From an uncultured Prevotella sp. (GTDB lineage Bacteria; Bacteroidota; Bacteroidia; Bacteroidales; Bacteroidaceae): a stretch of 42,273 nucleotides of DNA. This document shows, one piece after another, positions 24,222-33,753 of this stretch (position 1 is the first letter of the stretch; each line of letters starts with the position of its first letter). The notes below the pieces were generated by a model, which was not told the DNA's origin, did no database searches, and was given only the letters and a program-made list of their open reading frames with translations. The DNA lies in the NCBI GenBank assembly GCA_905233555.1, contig CAJODF010000007.1, forward strand, positions 1-42,273. Reading direction: 5' to 3'. The position numbers and the translations under genes were made by a program.

Positions 24222-25664
24222 TCATTCAGATTTGAACGGCTCTGCAGGGAGTTTCATAGCGTTTGCTACATCCACCGCGTCAAAGGGAATTTTCCCTTTG
24301 GCCAACTCCGGTGCATTAAATGATTTCAGGAAGTCGTCGTAGAAGGTAGGATCCTGCTGTGGCAGGCAGAAGGGCTTATGAGCCTTGCCGGTACGATCGA
24401 CGTAGCAGAAATAGGGCTTGCCATACAAGCCGTCGTCGCGTTTTGAGGCAAACACAAACCAACGTGAGTTGCTCGACCAACTGTGATAGGTGTCACTCAT
24501 GTCCGAGTTCACCACCTGCAGTGTATCTACCATGCCTGTTCTTAAGTCCATCATCCACAGATCGGACTCTTTATGCCATATCGGGAAGGTGCCATAGTCC
24601 TGCACGGAAAAAAGAATCCGTTCCCCGTCGGGTGAAACCCTTGGGTGACATACGCTCCGTCCGGTGAACAGCGTATCCACCTGCGTGCCGATAGTACCGG
24701 CAGCTTCGTCGAATGGTATCCTTGCCAATACATACTTCAGGCTCTTGTAGTCCTGAGGCAGTTCCACGCTCGGCGATGTGCAATAGTAGATGTATTTCCC
24801 GTCGGGGGAAAACGCGGGGAATGTCTCCAGTCTGTCGGGATCGCATAACTGTTGAGAGTGGATAATCCTATTCTTCTCAAGGTCAGCCACGTAGATGTCC
24901 GACTCCGTATCGTAAACCTCCAGCCTCTTTTGCGCCGATGCCTGGACAGCCGGCACGACCACATTGGCAGAGAACACGATATACCGTCCTGACGGCGCAA
25001 ATTGGAAATAGGTGGAAGTCGCCACCATGTCGGGGGTCTTAATATCCAGTTTCCTCAGTCGTCCGTTCTGATTGAGAATGGCGCCACCCCCTTTCCCTCT
25101 CACATACAACATCGACAACTGTGGGTTCTGACTGCCGGGCGTGTGGCAGTTCATGCAGCGGTTCTCTTGCAGATTGTAGTCTGCCAGTGCATGCTCATCG
25201 AAATTCTCCACGCAACGCTGTTTGATTTGCAGTCGGTTCCAGACAGAATAGCCCGGTTCTATCAACCTGTAAGTCAGATAACTATCGATACTGTCGCGGA
25301 CCACATACCAATGAAAGCGTTTGTATGCCGTCCACTGGCCGTCTTTCAGAGCCGTCACTTCCACTTCTATCGTCTCGTTCTTCTCCAGAAGTGCGCGCCA
25401 CTCCCCTACTCCAAACTGGACATTGCCGCCACGGTTTCTCACAGTCAGGTCGCCTGCCTTTACTTCCACAGCATCAACGCCCCTCACCACGAAATTCATC
25501 GGGGCAATGTTCACGGGTATGGTCACATCCTTGTAATCGGGATATATCTCCGCCTCCTGTTCGCTCTGCCTTACGTCGTGCGGCGTAGGCGTACAAGCCG
25601 TCAGCAACATCAGTAAGGCGAAGGCTATGCAAGCAAATATGTATCTTATCTTCATCATGTCCAT
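24222..25664 (-). CDS. TolB-like propeller lipoprotein with a CxxCH haem motif
   Basis: 480 aa; lipobox LLTAC gives lipidated Cys24. ENRCMNCHT holds a c-type haem motif (Cys170, Cys173, His174). After it come WD40-like/PD40 blades with the TolB hallmark: FSPDGKYIYYCTS, VSPDGERILFSV and SSNSRWFVFASKRDDG. Residues 40-125 look like an N-terminal beta domain. A single-haem propeller could be a sensor or electron carrier in the periplasm. The start could also be Met3 or Met4. It lies 8 nt after the DUF6057-like gene, in one operon. Confidence 0.75.
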   Translation of the reverse strand: MDMMKIRYIFACIAFALLMLLTACTPTPHDVRQSEQEAEIYPDYKDVTIPVNIAPMNFVVRGVDAVEVKAGDLTVRNRGGNVQFGVGEWRALLEKNETIEVEVTALKDGQWTAYKRFHWYVVRDSIDSYLTYRLIEPGYSVWNRLQIKQRCVENFDEHALADYNLQENRCMNCHTPGSQNPQLSMLYVRGKGGGAILNQNGRLRKLDIKTPDMVATSTYFQFAPSGRYIVFSANVVVPAVQASAQKRLEVYDTESDIYVADLEKNRIIHSQQLCDPDRLETFPAFSPDGKYIYYCTSPSVELPQDYKSLKYVLARIPFDEAAGTIGTQVDTLFTGRSVCHPRVSPDGERILFSVQDYGTFPIWHKESDLWMMDLRTGMVDTLQVVNSDMSDTYHSWSSNSRWFVFASKRDDGLYGKPYFCYVDRTGKAHKPFCLPQQDPTFYDDFLKSFNAPELAKGKIPFDAVDVANAMKLPAEPFKSE

Positions 25665-25672
25665 GTATGCGC

Positions 25673-27292
25673 TTAATTGCCTCCGAGGTTAAAAACGTCG
25701 AAATAGAACCAATAGGTGTCGGCAAAGCGTGGGCTTGGCTTTCCCGCCATATATTCCTTCAACCGACTCATCACCTGTTCGTCCTTGATATACTTCCGCC
25801 ACTCTTCCTCTGTGGCCTCATTTTTCATCAGCCAGATGCACAGGGCCTCCTGATAGAGTTTCCGAATGCGCGGACGCTCTGTGCAGAACTCGTCGTAGTC
25901 GCGCTTGAAGTTGTCCAAATCCTTCTTCAGCAACTCGCTGCACAGCATATAGTCGAGTGCCACCTCATTCTCCGGGTTCGACCTTAGCAGTTGCATCATG
26001 ATATTGTAGGAGTCCTCACTTGGCGAAATGGTGTCCTGCAGGTTGATAAACTGTGCTTTCTGCCTGTAACGTTCATCGTTTTGCGCATTTTCAGCCCATT
26101 CCCGATAAGGTATTGTCTGACGCAACAATCCCAGGAATTTCTCTGCGGCTTTCTGGTCGTTCCTCACCAACGCGCACTCTGACAGCCGCTTAATGGTGTA
26201 TGCATTTCGGTTGCCCGGTACAGATACACACGACATCATAGCTCCTCTTTCCGCACGAGCAATGTCGCCGATGGCATAGTAGAACTCATGTAAGTTCATG
26301 AACATCAGCATCGGAATATTTGTTCCTATCATGCTGGTGAAGGTACCTAAATAGTTGGGATAATATGCCAGTAGCACATCGGGCAGTTTACCTCTTTGTG
26401 CCTGAACGAGGTTATAAATGAACCGACGCACAGTTGATGACACCTGCGCATCCTGAGAGAGCCTTCGTTGGGGACTCCCGCCAACCTTCAGCGTGTTAAG
26501 CACCGGATCGGCCTCAGCCGTTTTCACCGCATCGTCCCAATCGCCTGTTTCATAACTATGAATCATGTGCAGGTCGGTTTCCTTTAGGAAATCAGGGGCA
26601 TGAAAACTTTCAACACCCGGATACTGGCACAAGTCGGCAGTGGTCAGGTTGTAGTAGCTTCTCATAAGGGGCAGCAAACAGATAAAGGCCACTGCCACCG
26701 GCACCGTTACCCGCCAGACGGCAATTGCCGATAACAATAGGAATGGCCATACACCATAACCAAACAGCCAGTAACAAAGCAGCGTGCCTGGCAGCACTGC
26801 CGTCAAGGCCCAAGGCCATCGGCATTTCATCAGCCTGCGCAGTATCAAAAACATTAACAATCCCCCCATCAGGGCGTATGTCGATGACAGCATATATCCG
26901 TAGTAAAGATGACATGATGCCTCACGCACAGTAACGGCCAGAGCCACAATCAGCACTAGCCACCTATTGAGCCTCAGACTGCCAAGAGCCTGATACGCCA
27001 GCAAAAACAAAACTGTGAGAGAAACAGTAAGAATCGTTGCCCCAGCAACAGCATAATCATAGAATTGAGTCAGGAATTCCCCTGCCAGACAGGCAGCCCA
27101 TGCCGGTTTGGAGAACAATGTACCCACATACGACCACGACATCAGGAACAATTGGTTCTGCCCCTTGAAATAAAAATGACAAGGATATTGTTGCTGGAAA
27201 AACCAGAAGCATATCACATCAAAACCTATGATTACCAATATCGGCCATAAGACCTTGGTATTAAGGCTACCACATTTTCCAAACAATTGCAT
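25673..27292 (-). CDS. Polytopic membrane protein, DUF6057-like
   Basis: 539 aa. About nine or ten hydrophobic helices fill residues 12-240 (WPILVIIGFDVICFWFF, GATILTVSLTVLFLLAYQAL, MGGLLMFLILRRLM). The C-terminal 300 residues are soluble and helical, with TPR-like pairs (EFYYAIGDIARAERGAMMSC, AEKFLGLLRQ, YMLCSELLKKDLDNFKRDYD). It resembles a Bacteroidales family I know as DUF6057, without assigned function. Operon with the haem-propeller lipoprotein, so the two may work together at the envelope. Confidence 0.7.
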   Translation of the reverse strand: MQLFGKCGSLNTKVLWPILVIIGFDVICFWFFQQQYPCHFYFKGQNQLFLMSWSYVGTLFSKPAWAACLAGEFLTQFYDYAVAGATILTVSLTVLFLLAYQALGSLRLNRWLVLIVALAVTVREASCHLYYGYMLSSTYALMGGLLMFLILRRLMKCRWPWALTAVLPGTLLCYWLFGYGVWPFLLLSAIAVWRVTVPVAVAFICLLPLMRSYYNLTTADLCQYPGVESFHAPDFLKETDLHMIHSYETGDWDDAVKTAEADPVLNTLKVGGSPQRRLSQDAQVSSTVRRFIYNLVQAQRGKLPDVLLAYYPNYLGTFTSMIGTNIPMLMFMNLHEFYYAIGDIARAERGAMMSCVSVPGNRNAYTIKRLSECALVRNDQKAAEKFLGLLRQTIPYREWAENAQNDERYRQKAQFINLQDTISPSEDSYNIMMQLLRSNPENEVALDYMLCSELLKKDLDNFKRDYDEFCTERPRIRKLYQEALCIWLMKNEATEEEWRKYIKDEQVMSRLKEYMAGKPSPRFADTYWFYFDVFNLGGN

Positions 27293-27317
27293 TCTTTTTA
27301 TTTCTCAAATTTGGCTA

Positions 27318-27348
27318 CAAATGTACTCAATCTTTTTCTAACAGCCAA
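27318..27348 (-). promoter_or_regulatory. Promoter of the DUF6057-haem lipoprotein operon
   Basis: Minus-strand TTG (27348-27346) and TACATTTG (27325-27318) are 20 bp apart, 25 nt before ATG 27292. Confidence 0.75.
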
Positions 27349-27403
27349 ATAAAAAAAGAAAAAAGACCGAAAATCTATTGATTCTCAGCCTTTCTCCTTT
27401 ATG

Positions 27404-27476
27404 TCGGGGCTACTGGACTCGAACCAGCGACCTCGCGCCCCCCAGACGTGTGCGCTACCAACTGCGCTAAGCCCCG
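27404..27476 (-). tRNA. tRNA-Pro (GGG)
   Basis: A 73-nt cloverleaf: acceptor CGGGGCT/AGCCCCG, D arm GCGC/GCGC, anticodon loop CTGGGGG (anticodon GGG) and T loop TTCGAGT. The discriminator is A and CCA is not encoded. In the anticodon stem, pair 28-42 is A-C in my fold. Confidence 0.9.
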
Positions 27477-27600
27477 AACATTTTTGCAGTTTGCACCGAC
27501 CCTCTTGTCGAATGCGGGTGCAAAAGTACACAGTTTTTTCGGATTAACCAAATTTTCAGAGAACTTTTTTTGCAAAACAACGTTTTTTTACAGATGATTT

Positions 27601-27631
27601 TTGCCTATACAAATAATAATGTGTAATTTTG
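27601..27631 (+). promoter_or_regulatory. Promoter of aroA
   Basis: TTG at 27601-27603 and TAATTTTG at 27624-27631 are 20 bp apart, 31 nt before the ATG. Confidence 0.75.
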
Positions 27632-27662
27632 CACGTTAATAGAGTAAAGAAAGATACGATTT

Positions 27663-28925
27663 ATGACAAAATACAGGATTACGGCTCCGAAGACGCTGAA
27701 TGCCACTGTGGCATTGCCGGCCTCAAAGAGCATATCTAACCGTGCCCTCATCATCTATGCGTTGAGCGGCGGGCAGGAGTTGCCCCAGAACCTAAGCGAC
27801 TGCGACGATACAGAAGTGATCATCAATGCCCTACGCGATATGCCTGATGAGATCAACATCAAGGCGGCAGGTACGGCCATGCGTTTCATGACGGCTTTCC
27901 TCGCCGTGATGAAAGGCACGCACACGATCACGGGCACGGAACGGATGAAGCACCGTCCCATCGGAATCCTGGTGGATGCCCTGCGCTCGTTAGGGGCGAA
28001 CATCACTTATGCTGGCGAGGAAGGATTCCCACCGCTCCGCATCACAGGCAAGAAACTGAGAGGCGGCACGTTGGAGATTGCCGGCAACGTGAGTTCACAA
28101 TACATCTCGGCTCTGCTGATGATCGGGCCCGTATTGGAGAAAGGTCTGGAACTGCGACTGACAGGTGACATCATCTCACGCCCCTACATAGACCTGACCC
28201 TTTGGATGATGGGAGAGTTCGGCGCCGATGCCGAATGGACATCGAGCGACACCATCACCGTGAAGCCCAATCCCTACACGCCTCATGACTACTATATTGA
28301 GAACGATTGGAGCGGGGCTTCCTATTGGTATGAGATCATGGCACTGTTGAACGACCGCGATTCAGAACTGCGGCTGACTGGGTTGAAGGACGGTTCGAAG
28401 CAGGGCGACTCGGTGGTAAGATACATCTTCAGTCTGATCGGCGTGAAGACCACCTTCCAGTCGAAGAAATCAAACAAACCCCAGACGGTGACCATCCAAA
28501 CAAACGGACGCTGTCTGCCTAAGTTGGAGTACGATTTCGTCAACTCACCCGACCTGGCACAGACGTTCGTCGTGGCCTGTGCCGCCAAGGGCGTTCCATT
28601 CCACTTCAAGGGTCTTTCCACACTGAAGATCAAAGAAACAGACCGCATCGAGGCCATGAAAAAGGAGATGCGGAAACTGGGGTATGTGATAGAGAGTAAG
28701 AACGACAGTGAATTAATCTGGGACGGTAAGACCTGTGAGCCCGCTATGGAACAGGGCATCGACACCTACGAGGATCACCGGATGGCACTGGCTTTCGCCC
28801 CGTATGCGCTGAAAGCCGGGAGCATCGTCATCAACAATCCACAGGTGGTGACCAAGTCATACCCGAGTTTTTGGACAAGTCTGGCCGAAGCAGGATTCAC
28901 TATAGAAGTGATAAGTGAAAAGTGA
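27663..28925 (+). CDS. aroA: 3-phosphoshikimate 1-carboxyvinyltransferase (EPSP synthase)
   Basis: 420 aa, sixth step of the shikimate pathway, cytoplasmic. LPASKSISNRALI is the phosphoenolpyruvate-site lysine loop, GTAMRFMTAFLA the second substrate loop (the family usually has GTAxRFLTA), KETDRIEAMKKEMRKLG the third, and YEDHRMALAFAP the C-terminal signature. Full length for the family. Its last codons (EVISEK) are encoded by the AGTGATAAGTGAAA-type repeat that continues past the stop into the spacer. Confidence 0.95.
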   Translation: MTKYRITAPKTLNATVALPASKSISNRALIIYALSGGQELPQNLSDCDDTEVIINALRDMPDEINIKAAGTAMRFMTAFLAVMKGTHTITGTERMKHRPIGILVDALRSLGANITYAGEEGFPPLRITGKKLRGGTLEIAGNVSSQYISALLMIGPVLEKGLELRLTGDIISRPYIDLTLWMMGEFGADAEWTSSDTITVKPNPYTPHDYYIENDWSGASYWYEIMALLNDRDSELRLTGLKDGSKQGDSVVRYIFSLIGVKTTFQSKKSNKPQTVTIQTNGRCLPKLEYDFVNSPDLAQTFVVACAAKGVPFHFKGLSTLKIKETDRIEAMKKEMRKLGYVIESKNDSELIWDGKTCEPAMEQGIDTYEDHRMALAFAPYALKAGSIVINNPQVVTKSYPSFWTSLAEAGFTIEVISEK

Positions 28926-28942
28926 TAAGTGAAAAGTGAGTG
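28908..28942 (+). repeat. GTGATAAGTGAAAA spacer repeat at the aroA end
   Basis: AGTGATAAGTGAAA is present twice in tandem and runs up to the next start codon. The first copy encodes the last residues of AroA. Similar purine-rich GTGAAAAG spacers precede porX (32156-32178) and, on the minus strand, pyrH (41247-41285). Confidence 0.7.
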
Positions 28943-31900
28943 ATGGAATTCGCGCTGGTTTGCATAGGAATGATCGTGGTGCTGGGCATTGTAGCCGCAG
29001 TAGCCAACCTGTTTGATAAAGGGAACGATACCGTCGAACAGGGACACGACTGTTCCACCTGCACAGCAGCCAAGGACGAATCGTGCAAACTGCACTGTCT
29101 GATGGAGGAAGCAAAAGGTAAAAAGGTGAAGAAGTTCTTTCACCTTTTCATCTTTTCACTTTTACTCATAGGCTGCTCCACCAAAAACAACACGGCCCAG
29201 TCGCGCTGGTGGCACGCATTCAACGCCCGCTACAACATCTACTTCAACGGTCAGCAAGCTTTTATTGACGGTAATCTCGAAAAGGAGAAAGGTAACCAGG
29301 ACAACTATACCGAAAATCTCCCCCTCTACCCTGTCGGCAACAAGAACAGCCGTGAGATTGGCAAGGGTCAGTACGACCGCGCCATCGAGAAGGCGGAAAA
29401 GGCCATCAAGATGCACAGTATCAAGGCTAAGCCCGAATGGAAGAGCGGCAAGACCAAGACCGCCAAGGACCGCGAATGGCTGGAGCGTAAGGAGTACAAC
29501 CCGTTTATCTGGAAAGCCTGGATGCTGTTAGGCAAGGCGCAGTTCCAGAAAGGTGCCTTCGACGAGGCCGCTGCAACCTTCACCTATATGAGCCGACTCT
29601 ACCAGACCCAGCCCATGCAGAACGGACTGGCCCGTGCCTGGTTGGCCAAGTGCTATGTGGAACTGGACTGGCTCTACGATGCAGAGGACGTGATACGAAA
29701 CATGAACCGCGACTCGGTGGATTTCCGTACCGTGAAGGACTGGGACTACACCTACGCCGACTACTATCTGCGTACCGGAGAACTGGAAAAGGCAGCACCA
29801 TACCTGAAAAAAGTCATCAAACACGAGAAGCGCAGCAGGCAGAAAGCCCGCGAGTGGTTCTTGTTAGGACAGGTTGAACGGCAGTTGGGTAACCGCGCCG
29901 AGGCGGAACGGGCTTTCAGAAAGGTGATTGGCTGTCATCCGCCCTACGAACTGGAGTTCAATGCCCGCATCGCCCAGACAGAGGTCATCGCCGCAGATAA
30001 TGCCAAAGGTATGATCAGTCGGTTGAAGCGCATGGCTGTCAACGACAACAACAAGGACTATCTGGACCAGGTCTATTACGCCATGGGCAATATCTACTTA
30101 GCACAGCAGGACACAGCCAAGGCCATTGCCGCCTACGAGAAAGGCAACGAGAAGGCAACCCGCAGTGGAATCGAGAAAGGTGTGCTTTTGCTGACGCTGG
30201 GTAACCTGTACTGGCAGATGGAGAAATACAACGACGCCCAGCGCTGCTATGGCGAAGCCATCGGACTCTTGGACAAGGAGCGCAAGGACTATGAAGAACT
30301 GTCGAACCGCTCGAAAGTGCTCGACGAGCTGGTGCCTTACACTGATGCCATCCACCTGCAGGACTCGCTGTTGGAACTCTCCACGCTGCCTGAGGAAGAG
30401 CAATTGAAGGTGATCGACCGCATCATCAGTGACCTGAAAAAGAAAGAAAAGGAAGAACTGCGCAGGCAACAAGAAATCGAAGCCGAGCAGATACAACAGC
30501 AGAACCAAGCCGCAGGCGCTGGCCCCAGCGCTCCCAATCGTCCTAACCGTCCCAACACACCTGCCGCTCCCACCGTACAGCAGCAGGGCAACGGACAGTG
30601 GTATTTCTACAACCCGATGGCCGTGAATCAGGGTAAGGCCACCTTCCAGCGGCAATGGGGCAAGCGCGAGAACACCGACGACTGGCAGCGTATGAACAGA
30701 ACGGTAGTGAACCTCTCACCAGAGGACACCTCCCCGTCTGACTCTTCCAACCCGACAGATCCATTAGACCCATCCGCCCCTTCACTCTCTGACGGCGCCG
30801 ATGCCGGCAATGCCAACGACTCCATTCCTGTCGATACACTGGCCAACGACCCGCATAACCGCGAGTACTATCTGGCACAGATACCCACCACCGACGAGAT
30901 GAAGGCCGCCTGTCACGACATCATCAAAGACGGGCTGCTCCATTCTGGCATCATCTTCAAGGACAAACTCGAAAACCTACGGCTCAGCGAGAAACAACTG
31001 CTGCGCCTGACAAATAACTATCCGGATTTCGAACATCTGGATGAGGCTTGGTATCACCTCTTCCTGCTCTATTCAAGACAAGGAAGGGAGGATCTGGCCG
31101 ACAACTGCCTTAGCCATCTGAAGGCCGATCATCCTGAGAGTGAGTGGACCATTCTGTTGAGCGATCCCTACTACTTCGAGAATGCCCGCTTCGGCGAGCA
31201 TATCGAGGATTCACTCTATGCCGCCACCTATCAGGCCTTCAAGGATGACAACTACGAGATGATACGCACCAACGCGAAGATATCGGAAGAACGGTTCCCG
31301 TTGGGCGAGAACCGTCCAAAGTTTATCTTTATCGACGGTCTTAGCCGGTTGAACGATGGCGATGGCGACGGCTGTATCGAGCAACTGAAAATCGTTGTAG
31401 AGAAGTATCCACAGAGTGAGGTGAGCGAGTTAGCCGGCATGATTATCAAGGGCGTACAGGATGGACGACGACTACACGGCGGCAAGTTCGACATCGGCGA
31501 TGTCTGGTCACGAAGGGACATCACCCTGACGGAAGACTCTACCGTGACAGACACTTTGAATGCAGCCCGCGAACAGGACTTCCTTTTCATCCTGACCTAT
31601 CAGACTGACTCCATCAACGAGAACCAACTGCTCTACGAGATGGCCCGCTACAACTTCACCAACTTCCTGGTGCGCAACTTTGAGATTCAGATAGAGGCGG
31701 CCAAATCGCCCTACGAAGAGGAAGAGACAATGCCTGGCGAGTACCACCGAATGGTGTTCAGTGGTTTCCTCAGCTACGACGAAGCCCTGCAATACGCCCG
31801 CCAACTTTACGCCGACAAGGCGATGGCAGAACGACTGCGGCCCTGTCTGAGCCTCATCATCAGTAGTCAGAACCTCGCCCTACTGGGTAGCCGATTCACA

Positions 31901-32155
31901 TACGAAGAGTACGAACGGTTCTACGAAGAGACCTTCCTACCGATGAAGATCAGCGAAGAGAAACTGCTGATACGGCCAGAGGGCATGGAACCGACAGACC
32001 CAGAGGATGTCAGTGGTCCAGAAGATGCTACGGAGGGAGAAGACAACGGTGAGATTGAGGACGAGGACGACGAAGAGTTCCTGCCCGCTGCACCCGCCAA
32101 GACAACGGAAAAGAAACAAGTGGAAGACTTCGATTTCGGCGATGACTTCTGGTAA
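28943..32155 (+). CDS. PorW/SprE-like TPR lipoprotein joined in frame to a small Cys-rich membrane protein
   Basis: The open frame from ATG 28943 gives 1070 aa. The first 60 residues look like a separate small membrane protein: one helix (FALVCIGMIVVLGIVAAV), then a Cys-rich tail (DCSTCTAAKDESCKLHC). With no stop between, a lipoprotein signal follows: KKFFHLFIFSLLLIGC. This real start may be ATG 29102 or GTG 29126. The mature part begins SRWWHAFNARYNIYFNG, like PorW/SprE of the type IX secretion system, and continues with TPR pairs (ARAWLAKCYVELDWLYDAED, EWFLLGQVERQLGNRAEAER), a Gln/Pro linker near 510-550 and an acidic tail. porX follows after 23 nt, supporting the assignment. Confidence 0.78.
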   Translation: MEFALVCIGMIVVLGIVAAVANLFDKGNDTVEQGHDCSTCTAAKDESCKLHCLMEEAKGKKVKKFFHLFIFSLLLIGCSTKNNTAQSRWWHAFNARYNIYFNGQQAFIDGNLEKEKGNQDNYTENLPLYPVGNKNSREIGKGQYDRAIEKAEKAIKMHSIKAKPEWKSGKTKTAKDREWLERKEYNPFIWKAWMLLGKAQFQKGAFDEAAATFTYMSRLYQTQPMQNGLARAWLAKCYVELDWLYDAEDVIRNMNRDSVDFRTVKDWDYTYADYYLRTGELEKAAPYLKKVIKHEKRSRQKAREWFLLGQVERQLGNRAEAERAFRKVIGCHPPYELEFNARIAQTEVIAADNAKGMISRLKRMAVNDNNKDYLDQVYYAMGNIYLAQQDTAKAIAAYEKGNEKATRSGIEKGVLLLTLGNLYWQMEKYNDAQRCYGEAIGLLDKERKDYEELSNRSKVLDELVPYTDAIHLQDSLLELSTLPEEEQLKVIDRIISDLKKKEKEELRRQQEIEAEQIQQQNQAAGAGPSAPNRPNRPNTPAAPTVQQQGNGQWYFYNPMAVNQGKATFQRQWGKRENTDDWQRMNRTVVNLSPEDTSPSDSSNPTDPLDPSAPSLSDGADAGNANDSIPVDTLANDPHNREYYLAQIPTTDEMKAACHDIIKDGLLHSGIIFKDKLENLRLSEKQLLRLTNNYPDFEHLDEAWYHLFLLYSRQGREDLADNCLSHLKADHPESEWTILLSDPYYFENARFGEHIEDSLYAATYQAFKDDNYEMIRTNAKISEERFPLGENRPKFIFIDGLSRLNDGDGDGCIEQLKIVVEKYPQSEVSELAGMIIKGVQDGRRLHGGKFDIGDVWSRRDITLTEDSTVTDTLNAAREQDFLFILTYQTDSINENQLLYEMARYNFTNFLVRNFEIQIEAAKSPYEEEETMPGEYHRMVFSGFLSYDEALQYARQLYADKAMAERLRPCLSLIISSQNLALLGSRFTYEEYERFYEETFLPMKISEEKLLIRPEGMEPTDPEDVSGPEDATEGEDNGEIEDEDDEEFLPAAPAKTTEKKQVEDFDFGDDFW

Positions 32156-32178
32156 AAAAGAGTGAAAAGTGAAAAGTT

Positions 32179-33753
32179 ATGACGAACGGAATACTGTTAT
32201 GGGTTGACGACGAGATTGAGCAGTTGAAGGCGCAAATCTTGTTCTTGGAGAAAAAAGGCTATGAGGTGACGACGGTCTCGAATGGCACTGATGCCATCGA
32301 CCTCTGTCGGGAGCACAACTACGACCTAGTACTGCTTGACGAGCAGATGCCAGGTATCAGTGGTTTGGAAACCTTGCAACGCATCAAGGAAATCCATCCC
32401 ACCACCCCTGTGGTGATGGTCACGAAAAGCGAAGAAGAGAATATTATGGAACAAGCCATCGGTCAGAAGATTGCCGACTACCTGATCAAGCCCGTCAATC
32501 CCAATCAAGTACTCCTAACGCTGAAGAAAAACATCCACCGCAAGGAGATTGAGACAGAGGTGACGCAAAATCAGTATCAGCAGAACTTCCAACAGATAGC
32601 CATGCAGATTCTGGACTGTCAGACATGGCAGGACTGGGTGGAAGTCTATAAACGTCTCGTCCACTGGGAACTGGAACTGAGCAGCACAGAAAGCAGCATG
32701 ACCGACATGCTCCAGATGCAGAAGCAGGAAGCCAACCTCGGTTTTGCCAAATTCATCAGGAAGAACTATCTGGAGTGGGTAACAGACTTAGGAACTCCTT
32801 GGGATCCCAACGAACCTAAACGCCCCTTACTCTCGCCAGAGGTTTTCAAAACCACTATTTTCCCGCTCCTGAATGAGCAGAAGAAAGTCGTACTCGTGGT
32901 GCTCGACAACTTCCGCTACGACCAGTGGCGCATGCTCTCACGTGAACTCAGCGATCAGTTTGACATCGACGAACATCTCTATTGCAGCATTCTACCAACC
33001 GCCACACAATATGCCCGCAATGCCATTTTTTCCGGTCTGATGCCCGACAAGATTGCCGAAATGTTTCCCGACCTCTGGGTGGATGAGGATGAAGAAGAAG
33101 GCAAGAACCTGAACGAAGGACCGCTCATCCAGACACAATTAGACCGCTACCGCCGTAAAAACACCTTTTCCTATCATAAGGTGAACAACTCGGTGGATGC
33201 GGACAAACTGATGCAGCAGATGAACCATCTGGAGAAAAACGACTTGAACGTGGTTGTGTTCAACTTCATCGACATGCTCAGTCATGCGAGGACGGAATCC
33301 AAGATGGTGCGCGAACTGGCCAACAACGAGAGTGCCTACCGCAGCATCACCCTCTCATGGTTCCGCCACTCTGTTATCGCCGATTTCTTCAGACAGATTG
33401 CGCAGAAAGACTATAAGGTCATCGTGACGACCGACCATGGTAGCATCCGCTGTACACAGCCGGTCAAGATTGTAGGCGACAGAAATACCAATACCAACCT
33501 GCGCTATAAACTCGGCAAGAATCTGAGTTACGACGACAAGAGCCTATTCACCATCAAAGAACCGCGCAAGGCCCTGTTGCCCGCTCCGAACCTGTCAACG
33601 AGTTACGTATTTGCCACAGGCGACTCCTTCTTTGCCTATCCCAACAACTACAATTACTATGTCTCCTACTACCGCGACACCTTCCAACACGGCGGTATCT
33701 CGATGGAGGAGATGATTATCCCACTCATCACACTAACAGGAAAGAAAAGATGA
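32179..33753 (+). CDS. porX: PorX, response regulator with PglZ-type phosphodiesterase domain (T9SS)
   Basis: 524 aa. Receiver domain 1-120: acidic pocket Asp10/Asp11, phospho-acceptor Asp54 (LVLLDEQMPG), Lys104 (YLIKPVNP). A helical linker follows, then an alkaline-phosphatase-superfamily domain: VVLDNFRYDQW, LPTATQYARNAIF with the candidate Thr nucleophile, and VTTDHGS. This architecture is diagnostic of PorX, the cytoplasmic regulator of type IX secretion; a zinc-dependent nucleotide phosphodiesterase activity is reported for the family. It follows the PorW-like gene and overlaps tsaE by 4 nt (ATGA). The matching kinase PorY is not in this window. Confidence 0.92.
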   Translation: MTNGILLWVDDEIEQLKAQILFLEKKGYEVTTVSNGTDAIDLCREHNYDLVLLDEQMPGISGLETLQRIKEIHPTTPVVMVTKSEEENIMEQAIGQKIADYLIKPVNPNQVLLTLKKNIHRKEIETEVTQNQYQQNFQQIAMQILDCQTWQDWVEVYKRLVHWELELSSTESSMTDMLQMQKQEANLGFAKFIRKNYLEWVTDLGTPWDPNEPKRPLLSPEVFKTTIFPLLNEQKKVVLVVLDNFRYDQWRMLSRELSDQFDIDEHLYCSILPTATQYARNAIFSGLMPDKIAEMFPDLWVDEDEEEGKNLNEGPLIQTQLDRYRRKNTFSYHKVNNSVDADKLMQQMNHLEKNDLNVVVFNFIDMLSHARTESKMVRELANNESAYRSITLSWFRHSVIADFFRQIAQKDYKVIVTTDHGSIRCTQPVKIVGDRNTNTNLRYKLGKNLSYDDKSLFTIKEPRKALLPAPNLSTSYVFATGDSFFAYPNNYNYYVSYYRDTFQHGGISMEEMIIPLITLTGKKR

